From the NCBI GenBank assembly GCA_903959355.1, contig CAJBWJ010000014.1:1-21321 (forward strand): a stretch of 21,321 bases of DNA, read 5' to 3'. The position numbers and the translations under genes are program-made. Positions 1-7,825 of the stretch are shown here, piece by piece. Position 1 is the stretch's first letter. Each line of letters opens with the position of its first letter. Under the pieces are notes generated by a model. It saw only the letters and a list, made by a program, of their open reading frames with translations. It did no database searches and was not told the origin of the DNA. The DNA comes from an uncultured bacterium (lineage in GTDB: Bacteria > Patescibacteriota > Microgenomatia > UBA1400 > PJMF01).

Positions 1-100
1 AGTCCATTTGCTTAGTAAAGGCAAGATTATTAAAGAAGGTGACGTTTCATTAGTTGCTCAAATTGAGAGTAAAGGTTTTGCTAATTTTCTCAAAGAATAA
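1..100 (+). CDS. sufC: SufC, Fe-S assembly ATPase, C-terminal end only
   Basis: Only the last 32 codons are inside the window, in the frame starting at base 2 and ending at TAA 98-100. The visible tail begins VHLLSKGKIIKEGD, which fits the C-terminus of SufC-type ABC ATPases (a 'VHVLxxGRIVxxG' strand followed by a helix). No Walker A, signature or Walker B motif is visible because the gene starts to the left. The identity rests mainly on context: it ends 2 bases before sufB and heads a sufB-sufD-sufS-sufU run, where sufC is normally found. SufC would power the SufBCD scaffold in the cytoplasm. Confidence 0.8.
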   Translation, partial: VHLLSKGKIIKEGDVSLVAQIESKGFANFLKE

Positions 101-102
101 AT

Positions 103-1512
103 ATGAAGCAAGTAGGCTTAAAAAAACTAAATGATGCATATGCTGATAAATTTGGTTTTTCTATGCCAGAAAAATCTGTTTTGAGTTTTGACTTTGGACT
201 TTCAGAAAAAGTAATTGAAAATATTTCTAATTCAAAAAAAGAACCAAAATGGATGAAAGATTTTCGCCTACAGTCTCTCAAAGTTTTTTATCAAAAGAAA
301 ATGCCAAATTGGGGACCAAGTTTAGCTGAAATTGATTTTGATCAAATTCGTTATTTTATTAAAGACACTGATATTGAAAATAAAACTTGGGATGATGTTC
401 CGAAAGAGATTAAAGATACCTTTGATCGTTTGGGTGTTCCACAGGCAGAAAAAGAATTTTTGGCTGGAGTGAAAGCTCAGTATAATAGCGAAGTTGCTTA
501 TTCCTCACTTCAAAAAGAATTAGAAGAGCAAGGAATAATTTTTTGTTCTATGGAAGAGGCGCTTCAAAAGCACACAGAACTTTTCAAAGAATATTTTGCC
601 ACACTAGTCCCAGCCGCTGATAACAAATTTGCTGCTCTTAATAGCGCAGCCTGGTCTGGCGGTTCTTTTGTTTATATTCCTCCAAATACACATGTTAAAA
701 GACCCCTACAAAGCTATTTTCGTATCAATGCAGCTCGTATGGGCCAATTTGAAAGAACCCTGATCATTGCCGATGAAGGCTCTAGTGCGCACTATGTGGA
801 AGGTTGCACTGCTCCTGTTTATAGTGAGTATTCATTGCACGCTGCCGTCGTAGAAGTTTTCGTAAAAAAGAATGCTCGTTTTCGTTATACCACCATTCAA
901 AATTGGTCAGGAAATATTTATAATCTTGTGACCAAAAGGGCCAAGGTTTTTCAAAATGGCATTATGGAATGGGTGGATGGTAATTTAGGTGCCAAAATGA
1001 CCATGAAATATCCAAGTTGTTATTTAGTCGAAGAAGGTGCTTATGGTGAAATGCTTTCCATTGCTTATGCTAAAAATAATCAAATTCAAGATACCGGTGC
1101 CAAAATGCTTCATTTGGCCAAAAATACTTCTTCCAAAATTATTGCTAAATCAGTCAGTGTTGCTGGCGGCCAAAGTAATTATCGCGGCTTGGTTTACATT
1201 GCTAAGGCAGCGGCTAATTGTAAAAGTAAAGTTGAGTGTGATGCTTTAATTTTGGACGATAAATCATCTACTAACACTTTTCCTGACATGAAAATTTCTG
1301 GTGATAATGCTAGTGTGGCGCACGAAGCCAGCGTCAGTGAGATAGAAGAAGAAAAACTTTATTATTTAATGAGTCGTGGTTTGAATAAAACTGAAGCAAT
1401 GACTTTACTTGTAGCTGGGTTTATTGAACCAATCGTCAAAGAACTACCGCTTGAATACGCCGTTGAGCTTAATCGTTTGATTGAGCTAGAAATGGAAGGA
1501 AGCGTTGGCTAA
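103..1512 (+). CDS. sufB: SufB, Fe-S cluster scaffold subunit
   Basis: The 469-residue protein has the normal SufB length and fold signatures. SufB is the main scaffold on which the SufBCD complex assembles iron-sulfur clusters in the cytoplasm. Visible family landmarks are YVEGCTAP (Cys235, matching the internal Cys of E. coli SufB), the ECDAL segment with Cys379 (matching the essential Cys405 of E. coli), and VAHEASVSEI with His407/Glu408, followed by the LYYLMSRGL helix shared by SufB and SufD. Nothing essential appears to be missing. The ATG follows sufC by 2 bases and lacks a Shine-Dalgarno sequence, so translation is probably coupled. The gene lies inside the suf operon, upstream of the short sufD. 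Confidence 0.96.
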   Translation: MKQVGLKKLNDAYADKFGFSMPEKSVLSFDFGLSEKVIENISNSKKEPKWMKDFRLQSLKVFYQKKMPNWGPSLAEIDFDQIRYFIKDTDIENKTWDDVPKEIKDTFDRLGVPQAEKEFLAGVKAQYNSEVAYSSLQKELEEQGIIFCSMEEALQKHTELFKEYFATLVPAADNKFAALNSAAWSGGSFVYIPPNTHVKRPLQSYFRINAARMGQFERTLIIADEGSSAHYVEGCTAPVYSEYSLHAAVVEVFVKKNARFRYTTIQNWSGNIYNLVTKRAKVFQNGIMEWVDGNLGAKMTMKYPSCYLVEEGAYGEMLSIAYAKNNQIQDTGAKMLHLAKNTSSKIIAKSVSVAGGQSNYRGLVYIAKAAANCKSKVECDALILDDKSSTNTFPDMKISGDNASVAHEASVSEIEEEKLYYLMSRGLNKTEAMTLLVAGFIEPIVKELPLEYAVELNRLIELEMEGSVG

Positions 1513-1519
1513 TTAAATT

Positions 1520-2107
1520 ATGCAAACAGTTCTTCTCCAAAACCAAGAAACTTTTTCTTTAGAACCAAAGGTAGACACTTTGTATTTAGTTTTATTGGAT
1601 AAAAAAGCAAATGATGGAAAAATAAAAGTTGATTTGATTCTTAAAAATAGCGACTTAAATTGTCAATTGTTATTTTTAGGAATTTTGAAGAATAAAAGTA
1701 ATTGGCAATTGGAAAGTAATATTAGACATTTGGTACCTAGAAGTAGTTGTTTAACAGAAGTTTATTTGAGTCAAAAAGATGAGTCCAGAGTTGATTTTTT
1801 TGGGCAAATTTATATTGATCAAAAAGCTTCACAAACCAAATCATTTTTAAAAGAACAAAGTTTAGTAATAGGCGAAGCTATTTATAATAGATCTAGACCA
1901 ATTTTAGAAATTTTTAACAATCGAGTAAAAGCTTCTCACAGTGCCAGCAGCAGCCGAATTAATGAAGCTGATCTTTTTTATCTAATGAGTAGAGGTTTCG
2001 AAAAGATTGAGGCGGAAAAAATTTTAGAAGAAGCTTTTTTTAATAAAGTTTTAGATTCTGTTAAAGTAGATTCAGCCAAAGAATTAATTAAGGAATATTT
2101 ATGTTAA
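1520..2107 (+). CDS. sufD: SufD-like protein, short form
   Basis: This is a SufB/SufD-family protein of only 195 residues, less than half the usual SufD length (about 420). Its C-terminal part is clear: SRPILEIFNNRVKASH followed by DLFYLMSRGFEKIEAE, matching the SufD 'P.LEI..D.VKCSHGAT...ALFYL.SRG' region. His140 matches the histidine that SufD contributes to the SufB-SufD cluster site (His360 in E. coli); the Cys two residues before it is Ala138 here. The N-terminal domain and much of the beta-helix are missing, yet the gene is intact and in frame in the operon. It presumably still caps SufB and docks SufC. The stop overlaps the sufS start by 7 bases. An automatic annotation may call it just 'SufD family protein'. 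Confidence 0.85.
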   Translation: MQTVLLQNQETFSLEPKVDTLYLVLLDKKANDGKIKVDLILKNSDLNCQLLFLGILKNKSNWQLESNIRHLVPRSSCLTEVYLSQKDESRVDFFGQIYIDQKASQTKSFLKEQSLVIGEAIYNRSRPILEIFNNRVKASHSASSSRINEADLFYLMSRGFEKIEAEKILEEAFFNKVLDSVKVDSAKELIKEYLC

Positions 2108-3315
2108 ATATCACCAAAATTAAAGCTGATTTTCCCATCTTCAAAAATCATCCTGAATTGATTTATTTAGATAACGCTGCAACTAGTCAAAAACCACAAA
2201 TTGTTATCGATCGAATTACTAAATTTTATAGTAATGAAAACGCCAACGTCCATCGTGGTGTCTATCCACTTAGTGAAGAAGCCAGTGAAGCTTATGATGA
2301 AGCTAGACAAAAAGTGGCCTCATTTATTGGTGCCAGAACTAATAGAGAAATAATTTTTACCAAAGGTACTACTGAGTCATTGAATTTAGTAGCTCAAAGT
2401 TATGCTTTAAATAATCTCAAAAAAGACGATGAGGTTTTAGTTACTGATTTCGAACATCACAGTAATTTTTTACCATGGCAAAATGTTTGTCAAAAAACCG
2501 GTGCAATTTTAAAAATTTTAAATAGTGATGAAAAAGGTTTTATAAGTGACGAAGAGTGGCAAAAGAAATTAAATAAAAAAACTAAAATAGTAGCGATTGC
2601 TCATGCCTCAAATGTTTTAGGAACGATTAGTGATATCAAAAAAATTGCTGAATTAGTTCACGGCGTTGATGCAGTTTTAGTGGTGGATGGTGCACAAGCT
2701 ATTCCTCATTTACAAGTTGATGTGCAAAATTTAGATTGTGATTTTTATGCTTTCAGCGGACATAAAATGTTAGGCCCAATGGGTATTGGTGTTTTATATG
2801 TTAAAGAAGAAATTTTAGCCAAAATGGTGCCTTATCAATTAGGCGGAGGAATGATTGAATCAGTTTCTTTGGATGATGTTATTTTTGCCGATTATCCGGA
2901 AAAGTTTGAAGCTGGTACGCCAAATGTTGCTGGAGCAATTGCTTTGACTAGTGCTATGGATTATTTGTTGGCAACAGGTTTAGAAGAAATTAGAAAACAT
3001 GAAATTTTGCTCAGTGAGTTTTTATTGGCTGGTTTAGCCAAAATTGAAAAAGTTAGAATTTTCGGTTCTGCTTCTGCCAATGAGCGTACAGGACTTGTTT
3101 CATTTTATGTTGAAGGAGTTCACGCTCATGATTTGAGTGACTATTTAGCTAAACGAGGTTTAGCACTTAGAGCTGGTTTTCACTGTGCTATGCCGCTCCA
3201 TCAAAGTCGAGCCTGTGGAGCAACATTGCGCGCATCTTATTATTTGTATAACAGTGAAAAAGATTTAGAATTTTTACTTACTAGTTTAGAGGAAGCGATT
3301 AGCTATTATGGATGA
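2101..3315 (+). CDS. sufS: SufS, group II cysteine desulfurase
   Basis: The 404-residue PLP enzyme takes sulfur from cysteine, leaving alanine, and passes the persulfide to SufU and probably to MnmA. The PLP-binding lysine is Lys222 in FSGHKMLGP, the N-terminal signature YLDNAATSQKP is at residues 22-32, and the catalytic cysteine is Cys362 in RAGFHCAMPLH. This arrangement (E. coli SufS Lys226/Cys364) marks the SufS/CsdA group rather than IscS/NifS. The ATG lies inside the end of sufD, and the 3' end overlaps sufU by 8 bases, so the genes are translationally coupled. Length and motifs are those of a complete enzyme. Confidence 0.97.
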   Translation: MLNITKIKADFPIFKNHPELIYLDNAATSQKPQIVIDRITKFYSNENANVHRGVYPLSEEASEAYDEARQKVASFIGARTNREIIFTKGTTESLNLVAQSYALNNLKKDDEVLVTDFEHHSNFLPWQNVCQKTGAILKILNSDEKGFISDEEWQKKLNKKTKIVAIAHASNVLGTISDIKKIAELVHGVDAVLVVDGAQAIPHLQVDVQNLDCDFYAFSGHKMLGPMGIGVLYVKEEILAKMVPYQLGGGMIESVSLDDVIFADYPEKFEAGTPNVAGAIALTSAMDYLLATGLEEIRKHEILLSEFLLAGLAKIEKVRIFGSASANERTGLVSFYVEGVHAHDLSDYLAKRGLALRAGFHCAMPLHQSRACGATLRASYYLYNSEKDLEFLLTSLEEAISYYG

Positions 3316-3679
3316 TCTCTATCGCAGTGAACTAATGGAGGTTTACAAAGATCCAACTCATAGGGGTCATCTTTCTAATCCATCAATTGCGCTAGAAAAA
3401 CAAAATGCTTTTTGTGGAGATCATTTGCATTTATCTTTAAAAATAAAAAATAATATTATTGAAGATGCTAAGTTTGATGGAGAAATGTGTTTTGTTAGTA
3501 TTATCGGAGCAGATTTTTTAATTGAAGAAATCATTGGTAAAACAATTGAAGAAGCTAAAAAAATAGATCAAAAAAAACTACTTGAATTAATTGATTTAAA
3601 TTTGACGACTAGTCGCATTGCTTGTGCAACTTTAACACTAAAAGCTCTGCAAGAAGCATTAAACAAATATGAAAAATGA
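3308..3679 (+). CDS. sufU: SufU, sulfur-transfer partner of SufS, lacking the usual insertion
   Basis: This 123-residue IscU-fold protein has the SufU zinc/sulfur residues Cys36 and Asp38 (FCGDH), Cys61 (GEMC) and Cys106, with Arg103 three residues before the last Cys. The end, RIACATLTLKAL, resembles the SufU 'RIKCATLAWKAL' ending and lacks the His that precedes the last Cys in IscU. SufU of the Bacillus type takes sulfur from SufS through a zinc-ligand swap and is about 147 residues long. Here Cys61 and Cys106 are 45 residues apart, close to IscU (43) and shorter than Bacillus SufU (62), so the insertion typical of SufU is absent. It overlaps sufS and the next gene. Confidence 0.9.
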   Translation: MDDLYRSELMEVYKDPTHRGHLSNPSIALEKQNAFCGDHLHLSLKIKNNIIEDAKFDGEMCFVSIIGADFLIEEIIGKTIEEAKKIDQKKLLELIDLNLTTSRIACATLTLKALQEALNKYEK

Positions 3680-3911
3680 TGAAATAAATAAAGAAACTGG
3701 CATTGGAGCATTGATTGAAGAGAATCCAGAAATGAATGATGTCCTTTATGAATATGGTTTATATTGTGGTAATTGTTTTGCAGCTGGTTTCGATACCTTG
3801 GAAGAAGGTGCTAAAAGTCATGGTTTGGAAGACGAAGAAATCGAAGAATTAATTCAAGAATTAAATAAAAAAATGAAAAATAAAAAATTAGAAAAAACTG
3901 AAATTAAATAA
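3669..3911 (+). CDS. DUF1858 domain protein with a CxxC redox motif
   Basis: This small 80-residue protein is built like the DUF1858 family ('hybrid-cluster-protein-associated disulfide' domain). It has a helical N-terminus, then YCGNC (Cys33, Cys36), then a segment reading FDTLEEGAKSHGL that corresponds to the family's 'ETLEEAAKxHGL', and a Lys/Glu-rich tail. The family has no proven biochemical role. The CxxC pair suggests thiol/disulfide exchange, or holding sulfur or a metal. It overlaps sufU by 11 bases and ends 7 bases before mnmA, so it is placed between the sulfur donor system and a sulfur-consuming tRNA enzyme. A role as a thiol partner or sulfur relay is my inference only. Confidence 0.8.
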   Translation: MKNDEINKETGIGALIEENPEMNDVLYEYGLYCGNCFAAGFDTLEEGAKSHGLEDEEIEELIQELNKKMKNKKLEKTEIK

Positions 3912-3918
3912 ATTTTTT

Positions 3919-4953
3919 ATGAAAAAAAAGATCATGGTTGGTATGAGTGGCGGAGTAGATAGTTCAGTAACGGCTGCGCTTTTACTTAAACAAGGATATG
4001 AAGTGTCAGGCATGACTATGAGAGTTTGGAAAAACACTCAAGATCTTGCTGTAGCTGATGCTCAGATTGTGGCAAAAAAGCTTGGTATTGTCCATCATGT
4101 TTTTGATTTTAGAGAAATTTTTGAAAAAAAGGTTATTCAGCATTTTATTGATGGCTATTCTAGCGGTAAAACTCCAAATCCTTGTGTTACTTGCAATCAT
4201 CATATTAAATTTGGAGAATTTCTTGATAAAGCTCTATCTATGGGTATGGACTACATTGCTACCGGTCATTATGCCAAAATTGAAAAAGAGGGCGATCGTT
4301 ACTTACTTAAAAAATCTGCAAGCACGCTAAAAGATCAGACTTATCCTCTTTATCATTTAACTCAAAAGCAACTTTCTCATGTAATTTTTCCTTTATCTAA
4401 TTATGAAAAAACAGAAGTTAGAAAAATAGCAACAGAACTAGGTCTTTCAGTGGCCAATAAGCCAGACAGTCAAGATATTTGTTTTGTAGCAGATCATGAT
4501 TATGTTAAATTTATTGAAGAAAAAACTGGCGTCAAAATGTCACCTGGAAATTTTGTGGATAAATCAGGTAAAGTTCTTGGCGAGCATAAAGGTCTTTATC
4601 ATTACACTCTTGGTCAGCGCAAAGGAATAGGTGTTGCAACTGGTAAGCCAATTTTCGTTTCGCACATAGATGTAGAAAAAAACGAAATTACTTTGGGTGA
4701 TGAACAAGATATTTTGTCGGATAGTTTAATTGTTGCTGATCTAAATTTTATTCCAATGGATAAAATAACAGAGCCGATAAAAGCCAAGGCAAAAATTAGA
4801 TATGGCATGAAAGAATTCGAAGTTGAGATTATTCCCATAGATGACAATAAAGCAAAAGTGGTTTTCAAAGAGCCACAAAGAGCGGTGACAGCTGGTCAAT
4901 CTATAGTTTTTTATCAAAAAGATTCAGTTTTAGGTGGTGGCATTATCCAGTGA
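3919..4953 (+). CDS. mnmA: MnmA, tRNA 2-thiouridylase
   Basis: This 344-residue tRNA-uridine 2-sulfurtransferase makes s2U34 in the tRNAs for Lys, Glu and Gln. The PP-loop MSGGVDSS is at residues 9-16, where ATP adenylates the uridine. The catalytic cysteines are Cys92 in NPCVTCN (with Cys89 forming a CxxC) and Cys188 in SQDICFV, matching Cys102 and Cys199 of E. coli. The TGHYA and LGQRKGIGVA motifs are also present. Length is slightly below E. coli (368). It lies 7 bases after the DUF1858 gene in the suf run, which fits delivery of sulfur from SufS. There is no Shine-Dalgarno sequence; the first ATG after the previous stop is used. Confidence 0.96.
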   Translation: MKKKIMVGMSGGVDSSVTAALLLKQGYEVSGMTMRVWKNTQDLAVADAQIVAKKLGIVHHVFDFREIFEKKVIQHFIDGYSSGKTPNPCVTCNHHIKFGEFLDKALSMGMDYIATGHYAKIEKEGDRYLLKKSASTLKDQTYPLYHLTQKQLSHVIFPLSNYEKTEVRKIATELGLSVANKPDSQDICFVADHDYVKFIEEKTGVKMSPGNFVDKSGKVLGEHKGLYHYTLGQRKGIGVATGKPIFVSHIDVEKNEITLGDEQDILSDSLIVADLNFIPMDKITEPIKAKAKIRYGMKEFEVEIIPIDDNKAKVVFKEPQRAVTAGQSIVFYQKDSVLGGGIIQ

Positions 4954-4976
4954 GCTGCTTTATAATCAGTTAATGG

Positions 4977-6359
4977 ATGCTGATAGACGATACATTGGCT
5001 ATATCGCCAATTGACGGTCGCTACGAAAAAAAGACAAGCTCACTTCGCACCCATTTCTCCGAAGCCGCTTTAATTTCTTATAGAATCAAAATTGAACTTT
5101 TATATTTAGAATTTTTATCTAAAAATAAAATTGTTCGTTCTTTGTACAAAAATGAGTTAATTTTTATAGAAAAATTAAAACAATTTAATGGCACTGCCGT
5201 TAAAAGAGTTAAAGAAATAGAAAAAACTACTCATCACGATGTGAAAGCTGTTGAGTATTATTTGCGAGAACAATTCATCGCAAATCAAATGAAGGATCTG
5301 ATTCCTTTTATTCATTTCGCTATTACTTCTGAAGATATTAACAATCTATCTTACAGGTCAATGCTTTCTGGCGGTTTAAAAGAAGAAATTCTACCTAGTG
5401 TTATAAAAGTTTTAGAAGAACTAATTCTATTGGTGGACAAATATGCTGCTCTACCAATTCTAGCTAGAACTCATGGACAAGCAGCTATCCCAACTACTTT
5501 TGGTAAAGAATTTGCAGTGTTTGCAGAACGCATTTTATCTATTTTAGAGGAATTAAAAGACTTTAAATTACATGGTAAATTTAGTGGCGCTGTTGGTGGT
5601 TATCAAGCTATGCAATTAGCTTATCCAAAAATTAATTGGCAAAAATTAAGTAGAGAGTTGGTAAAAAGCTTAGGTTTTGATTTTGTCGAAGTCACGACGC
5701 AAATTTGTCCGGCAGATGATTTGGTTAAACTATTCTCGATTTTTTATCGTCTAAACGGAATTCTTTTAGATTTGAATCAAGATATTTGGCGCTATATTAG
5801 TGATGGTTGGCTATTGCAAAAAGGCAAAGAAAAATTTGTGGGTTCTTCCACCATGCCACAAAAAATTAATCCAATTGAGTTTGAAAATTCAGAAGGCAAT
5901 TTAATAATGGCAAATGCTATTTTTGAAGGCATGATGCGCAAATTGCCAATTAGTCGTTTACAAAGAGATTTGTCGGAAAGCACAATTTTACGCAACATTG
6001 GCAGTGTTTTTGCCTACTGTTTTCTAGCTTACGAAAGTTTAAGTGGAGGCTTATCCAAATTAGAAGCTAATAAAGAAGTCATAAATAATGATCTAAACGC
6101 TAACTATAATATTTTAGCTGAAGCGTGGCAAACCTTAGCTAGAAAAAATGGTGATCAGGAAGCTTATGAAAAAGTAGCCAAACTTTCCAAAAATAAAGTT
6201 ATTAGTAAAGAAGATTGGAAAATGTTAACCAAAGATATGGATAGACAATTACAGGATTTAAACCCAGAGAATTATTTAGGTTTGTCGGTTCAATTAAGCA
6301 AAGACACTGTCAAAAAAGTTAATAATTTTTTAAAGAAAGGTTTTTATTATGGCCAATGA
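4977..6359 (+). CDS. purB: PurB, adenylosuccinate lyase
   Basis: This 460-residue fumarase/aspartase-superfamily lyase cleaves adenylosuccinate to AMP and fumarate (and SAICAR to AICAR if the de novo pathway exists). It is of the E. coli type: the start resembles 'LTAVSPVDGRY' (here LAISPIDGRY), KTTHHDVKAVEYYL holds His87, ARTHGQAAIPTTFGKE holds the general-acid His166, and the superfamily signature GSSTMPQKINPIEFENSEGN (289-308) carries the catalytic Ser291. The ATG at 4977 is the first possible in-frame start, because a stop lies 6 bases upstream; there is no Shine-Dalgarno. It begins 23 bases after mnmA and overlaps purA by 11 bases, so PurA and PurB are probably made together. Confidence 0.96.
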   Translation: MLIDDTLAISPIDGRYEKKTSSLRTHFSEAALISYRIKIELLYLEFLSKNKIVRSLYKNELIFIEKLKQFNGTAVKRVKEIEKTTHHDVKAVEYYLREQFIANQMKDLIPFIHFAITSEDINNLSYRSMLSGGLKEEILPSVIKVLEELILLVDKYAALPILARTHGQAAIPTTFGKEFAVFAERILSILEELKDFKLHGKFSGAVGGYQAMQLAYPKINWQKLSRELVKSLGFDFVEVTTQICPADDLVKLFSIFYRLNGILLDLNQDIWRYISDGWLLQKGKEKFVGSSTMPQKINPIEFENSEGNLIMANAIFEGMMRKLPISRLQRDLSESTILRNIGSVFAYCFLAYESLSGGLSKLEANKEVINNDLNANYNILAEAWQTLARKNGDQEAYEKVAKLSKNKVISKEDWKMLTKDMDRQLQDLNPENYLGLSVQLSKDTVKKVNNFLKKGFYYGQ

Positions 6360-7803
6360 TTTTTTGAAAATAAAAAAAGCTGTTTATGAAAAAGGGCAGC
6401 TTTTCGGAGTAGATCAAAAGTTGGCTGAAAATCCTTTTTTAAGAAAAAATTATCGAAAAAATTCTATAGCAGTAGTCGGCGGTGCTTTGGGTGATGAAGG
6501 TAAGGGTCGCATTACTGATGAACTCACCTCTCTTTTTCTAAAAGAACAAAAACAAGTTTTTCATTACAGAGATAACGGTGGAGCCAATGCTGGTCACACC
6601 ATTGCTTTTGGTAATAAGAAAATAGCTTTGCATCAGCTGGGATCTGGAATTTTGCAAAAAGGTTGCACTGTAGTTTTGGGTAAAGAAATGGTGCTTCATC
6701 CACAGGATTTAGTGCTGGAGCTTTTGGAAGTCAAAAAAGTTTTAGATGGTCAGGATATTCCAGCTAAATTATTAATTGATGAAATGGCTTTGCTTTGTCT
6801 CGATACTCATCGCGCTTTTGAAGCAGTCCTAAAAATGAAAGCTGAAGGCAGTAAAGCTGCAACTGGCAGAGGTATTTCTCCGGCTTATGCTGACGTGCTT
6901 TACCGTAATCCAGTGCGTATGCGCGATCTCATGGCTAAAGATTGGCAAAAACGCTTGCAAAATCATTATGAGCATTACACGATGTTGTGTTTAGGTTTTG
7001 GTTTTGATGTTAGTGAAGTAAAAGTACCAAGACTAGATGGTTCGATGGTTTTAGTTGGCTCTTTCAAAGAATTCGCCAAAAATCTTCTAAAAACTAAAAA
7101 GGTTTTGGAGCCATTTATTAAAGATGTGACGTCTATTATTGCCAAAACTTGGGAGTCAGATGTTCCAATGGTTTTCGAAAAAGCTCAAGCACTTGGCATT
7201 GATCCTCGCTATGGTGTATATCCTGACATTACAGCTTCTAATTGTGCCTTTGATGGGATTTATTCCTCTACTGAGGGAGTTGTCGATGATCGCCAAATTG
7301 CGGTCAAAGCAGCCACAATCAAAGCTACCTATACTTCAAGCGTTGGCACCAGAAACCTGCCAACTGCAATGGAAAAATCTTTGGCTGAACGAATTCGTGA
7401 AGATGCTAATGAATATGGCGCGACCACCAAAAGGCCTCGTGATGTTGTTTATATTGATTTGCCAATGTTGTCATATTTATTTAGAGTGGCTAGGGTTGAA
7501 CATTTAACTCTCACTCATCTTGATATTGCTTATCCTGAAGTGCCAATCAAGGTTTGTTTAGCTTATGAAATTGACGGCAAAGAGGTTGGCTATAGACCAG
7601 ATCAAGAATATTTGAATAAAGTTACGGCCAAATATGTTGAGTTGCCAAGTTATGATGGCGCTGCTCTAGCTAATGTTAAAAAAATGAGTGATTTACCAAA
7701 AGAGGCTCTGCAGTATTTAGCCTTTTTGAGCCAATGTTTAAATGTCAAATTGTTGATGGTCAGTGTTGGTCCAAAAAGAGATCAGACCATTAAATATTAT
7801 TAA
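6349..7803 (+). CDS. purA: PurA, divergent adenylosuccinate synthetase with N-terminal extension
   Basis: This 484-residue protein makes adenylosuccinate from IMP, aspartate and GTP. The core residues are present: GDEGKG at 48-53 (catalytic Asp49, Lys52), NGGANAGHT at 76-84 (His83), ATGRGISPAY at 171-180 with Arg186 downstream, and YGATTKRPRD at 357-366 with Arg362 and Arg364, matching the IMP/aspartate-binding residues of E. coli PurA. It differs from the usual enzyme in three ways. It has about 38 extra residues before the first strand, the 'VGxGPFPTEL' loop reads VGTRNLPTAM, and the guanine-recognising 'TKLD' reads THLD (390-392 is HLD). It is longer than the usual 425-430 residues. It overlaps purB by 11 bases and precedes the guaB/guaC homologue by 22. 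Confidence 0.9.
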   Translation: MANDFLKIKKAVYEKGQLFGVDQKLAENPFLRKNYRKNSIAVVGGALGDEGKGRITDELTSLFLKEQKQVFHYRDNGGANAGHTIAFGNKKIALHQLGSGILQKGCTVVLGKEMVLHPQDLVLELLEVKKVLDGQDIPAKLLIDEMALLCLDTHRAFEAVLKMKAEGSKAATGRGISPAYADVLYRNPVRMRDLMAKDWQKRLQNHYEHYTMLCLGFGFDVSEVKVPRLDGSMVLVGSFKEFAKNLLKTKKVLEPFIKDVTSIIAKTWESDVPMVFEKAQALGIDPRYGVYPDITASNCAFDGIYSSTEGVVDDRQIAVKAATIKATYTSSVGTRNLPTAMEKSLAERIREDANEYGATTKRPRDVVYIDLPMLSYLFRVARVEHLTLTHLDIAYPEVPIKVCLAYEIDGKEVGYRPDQEYLNKVTAKYVELPSYDGAALANVKKMSDLPKEALQYLAFLSQCLNVKLLMVSVGPKRDQTIKYY

Positions 7804-7825
7804 TTAATAAAGAAAGAATTTAAAA

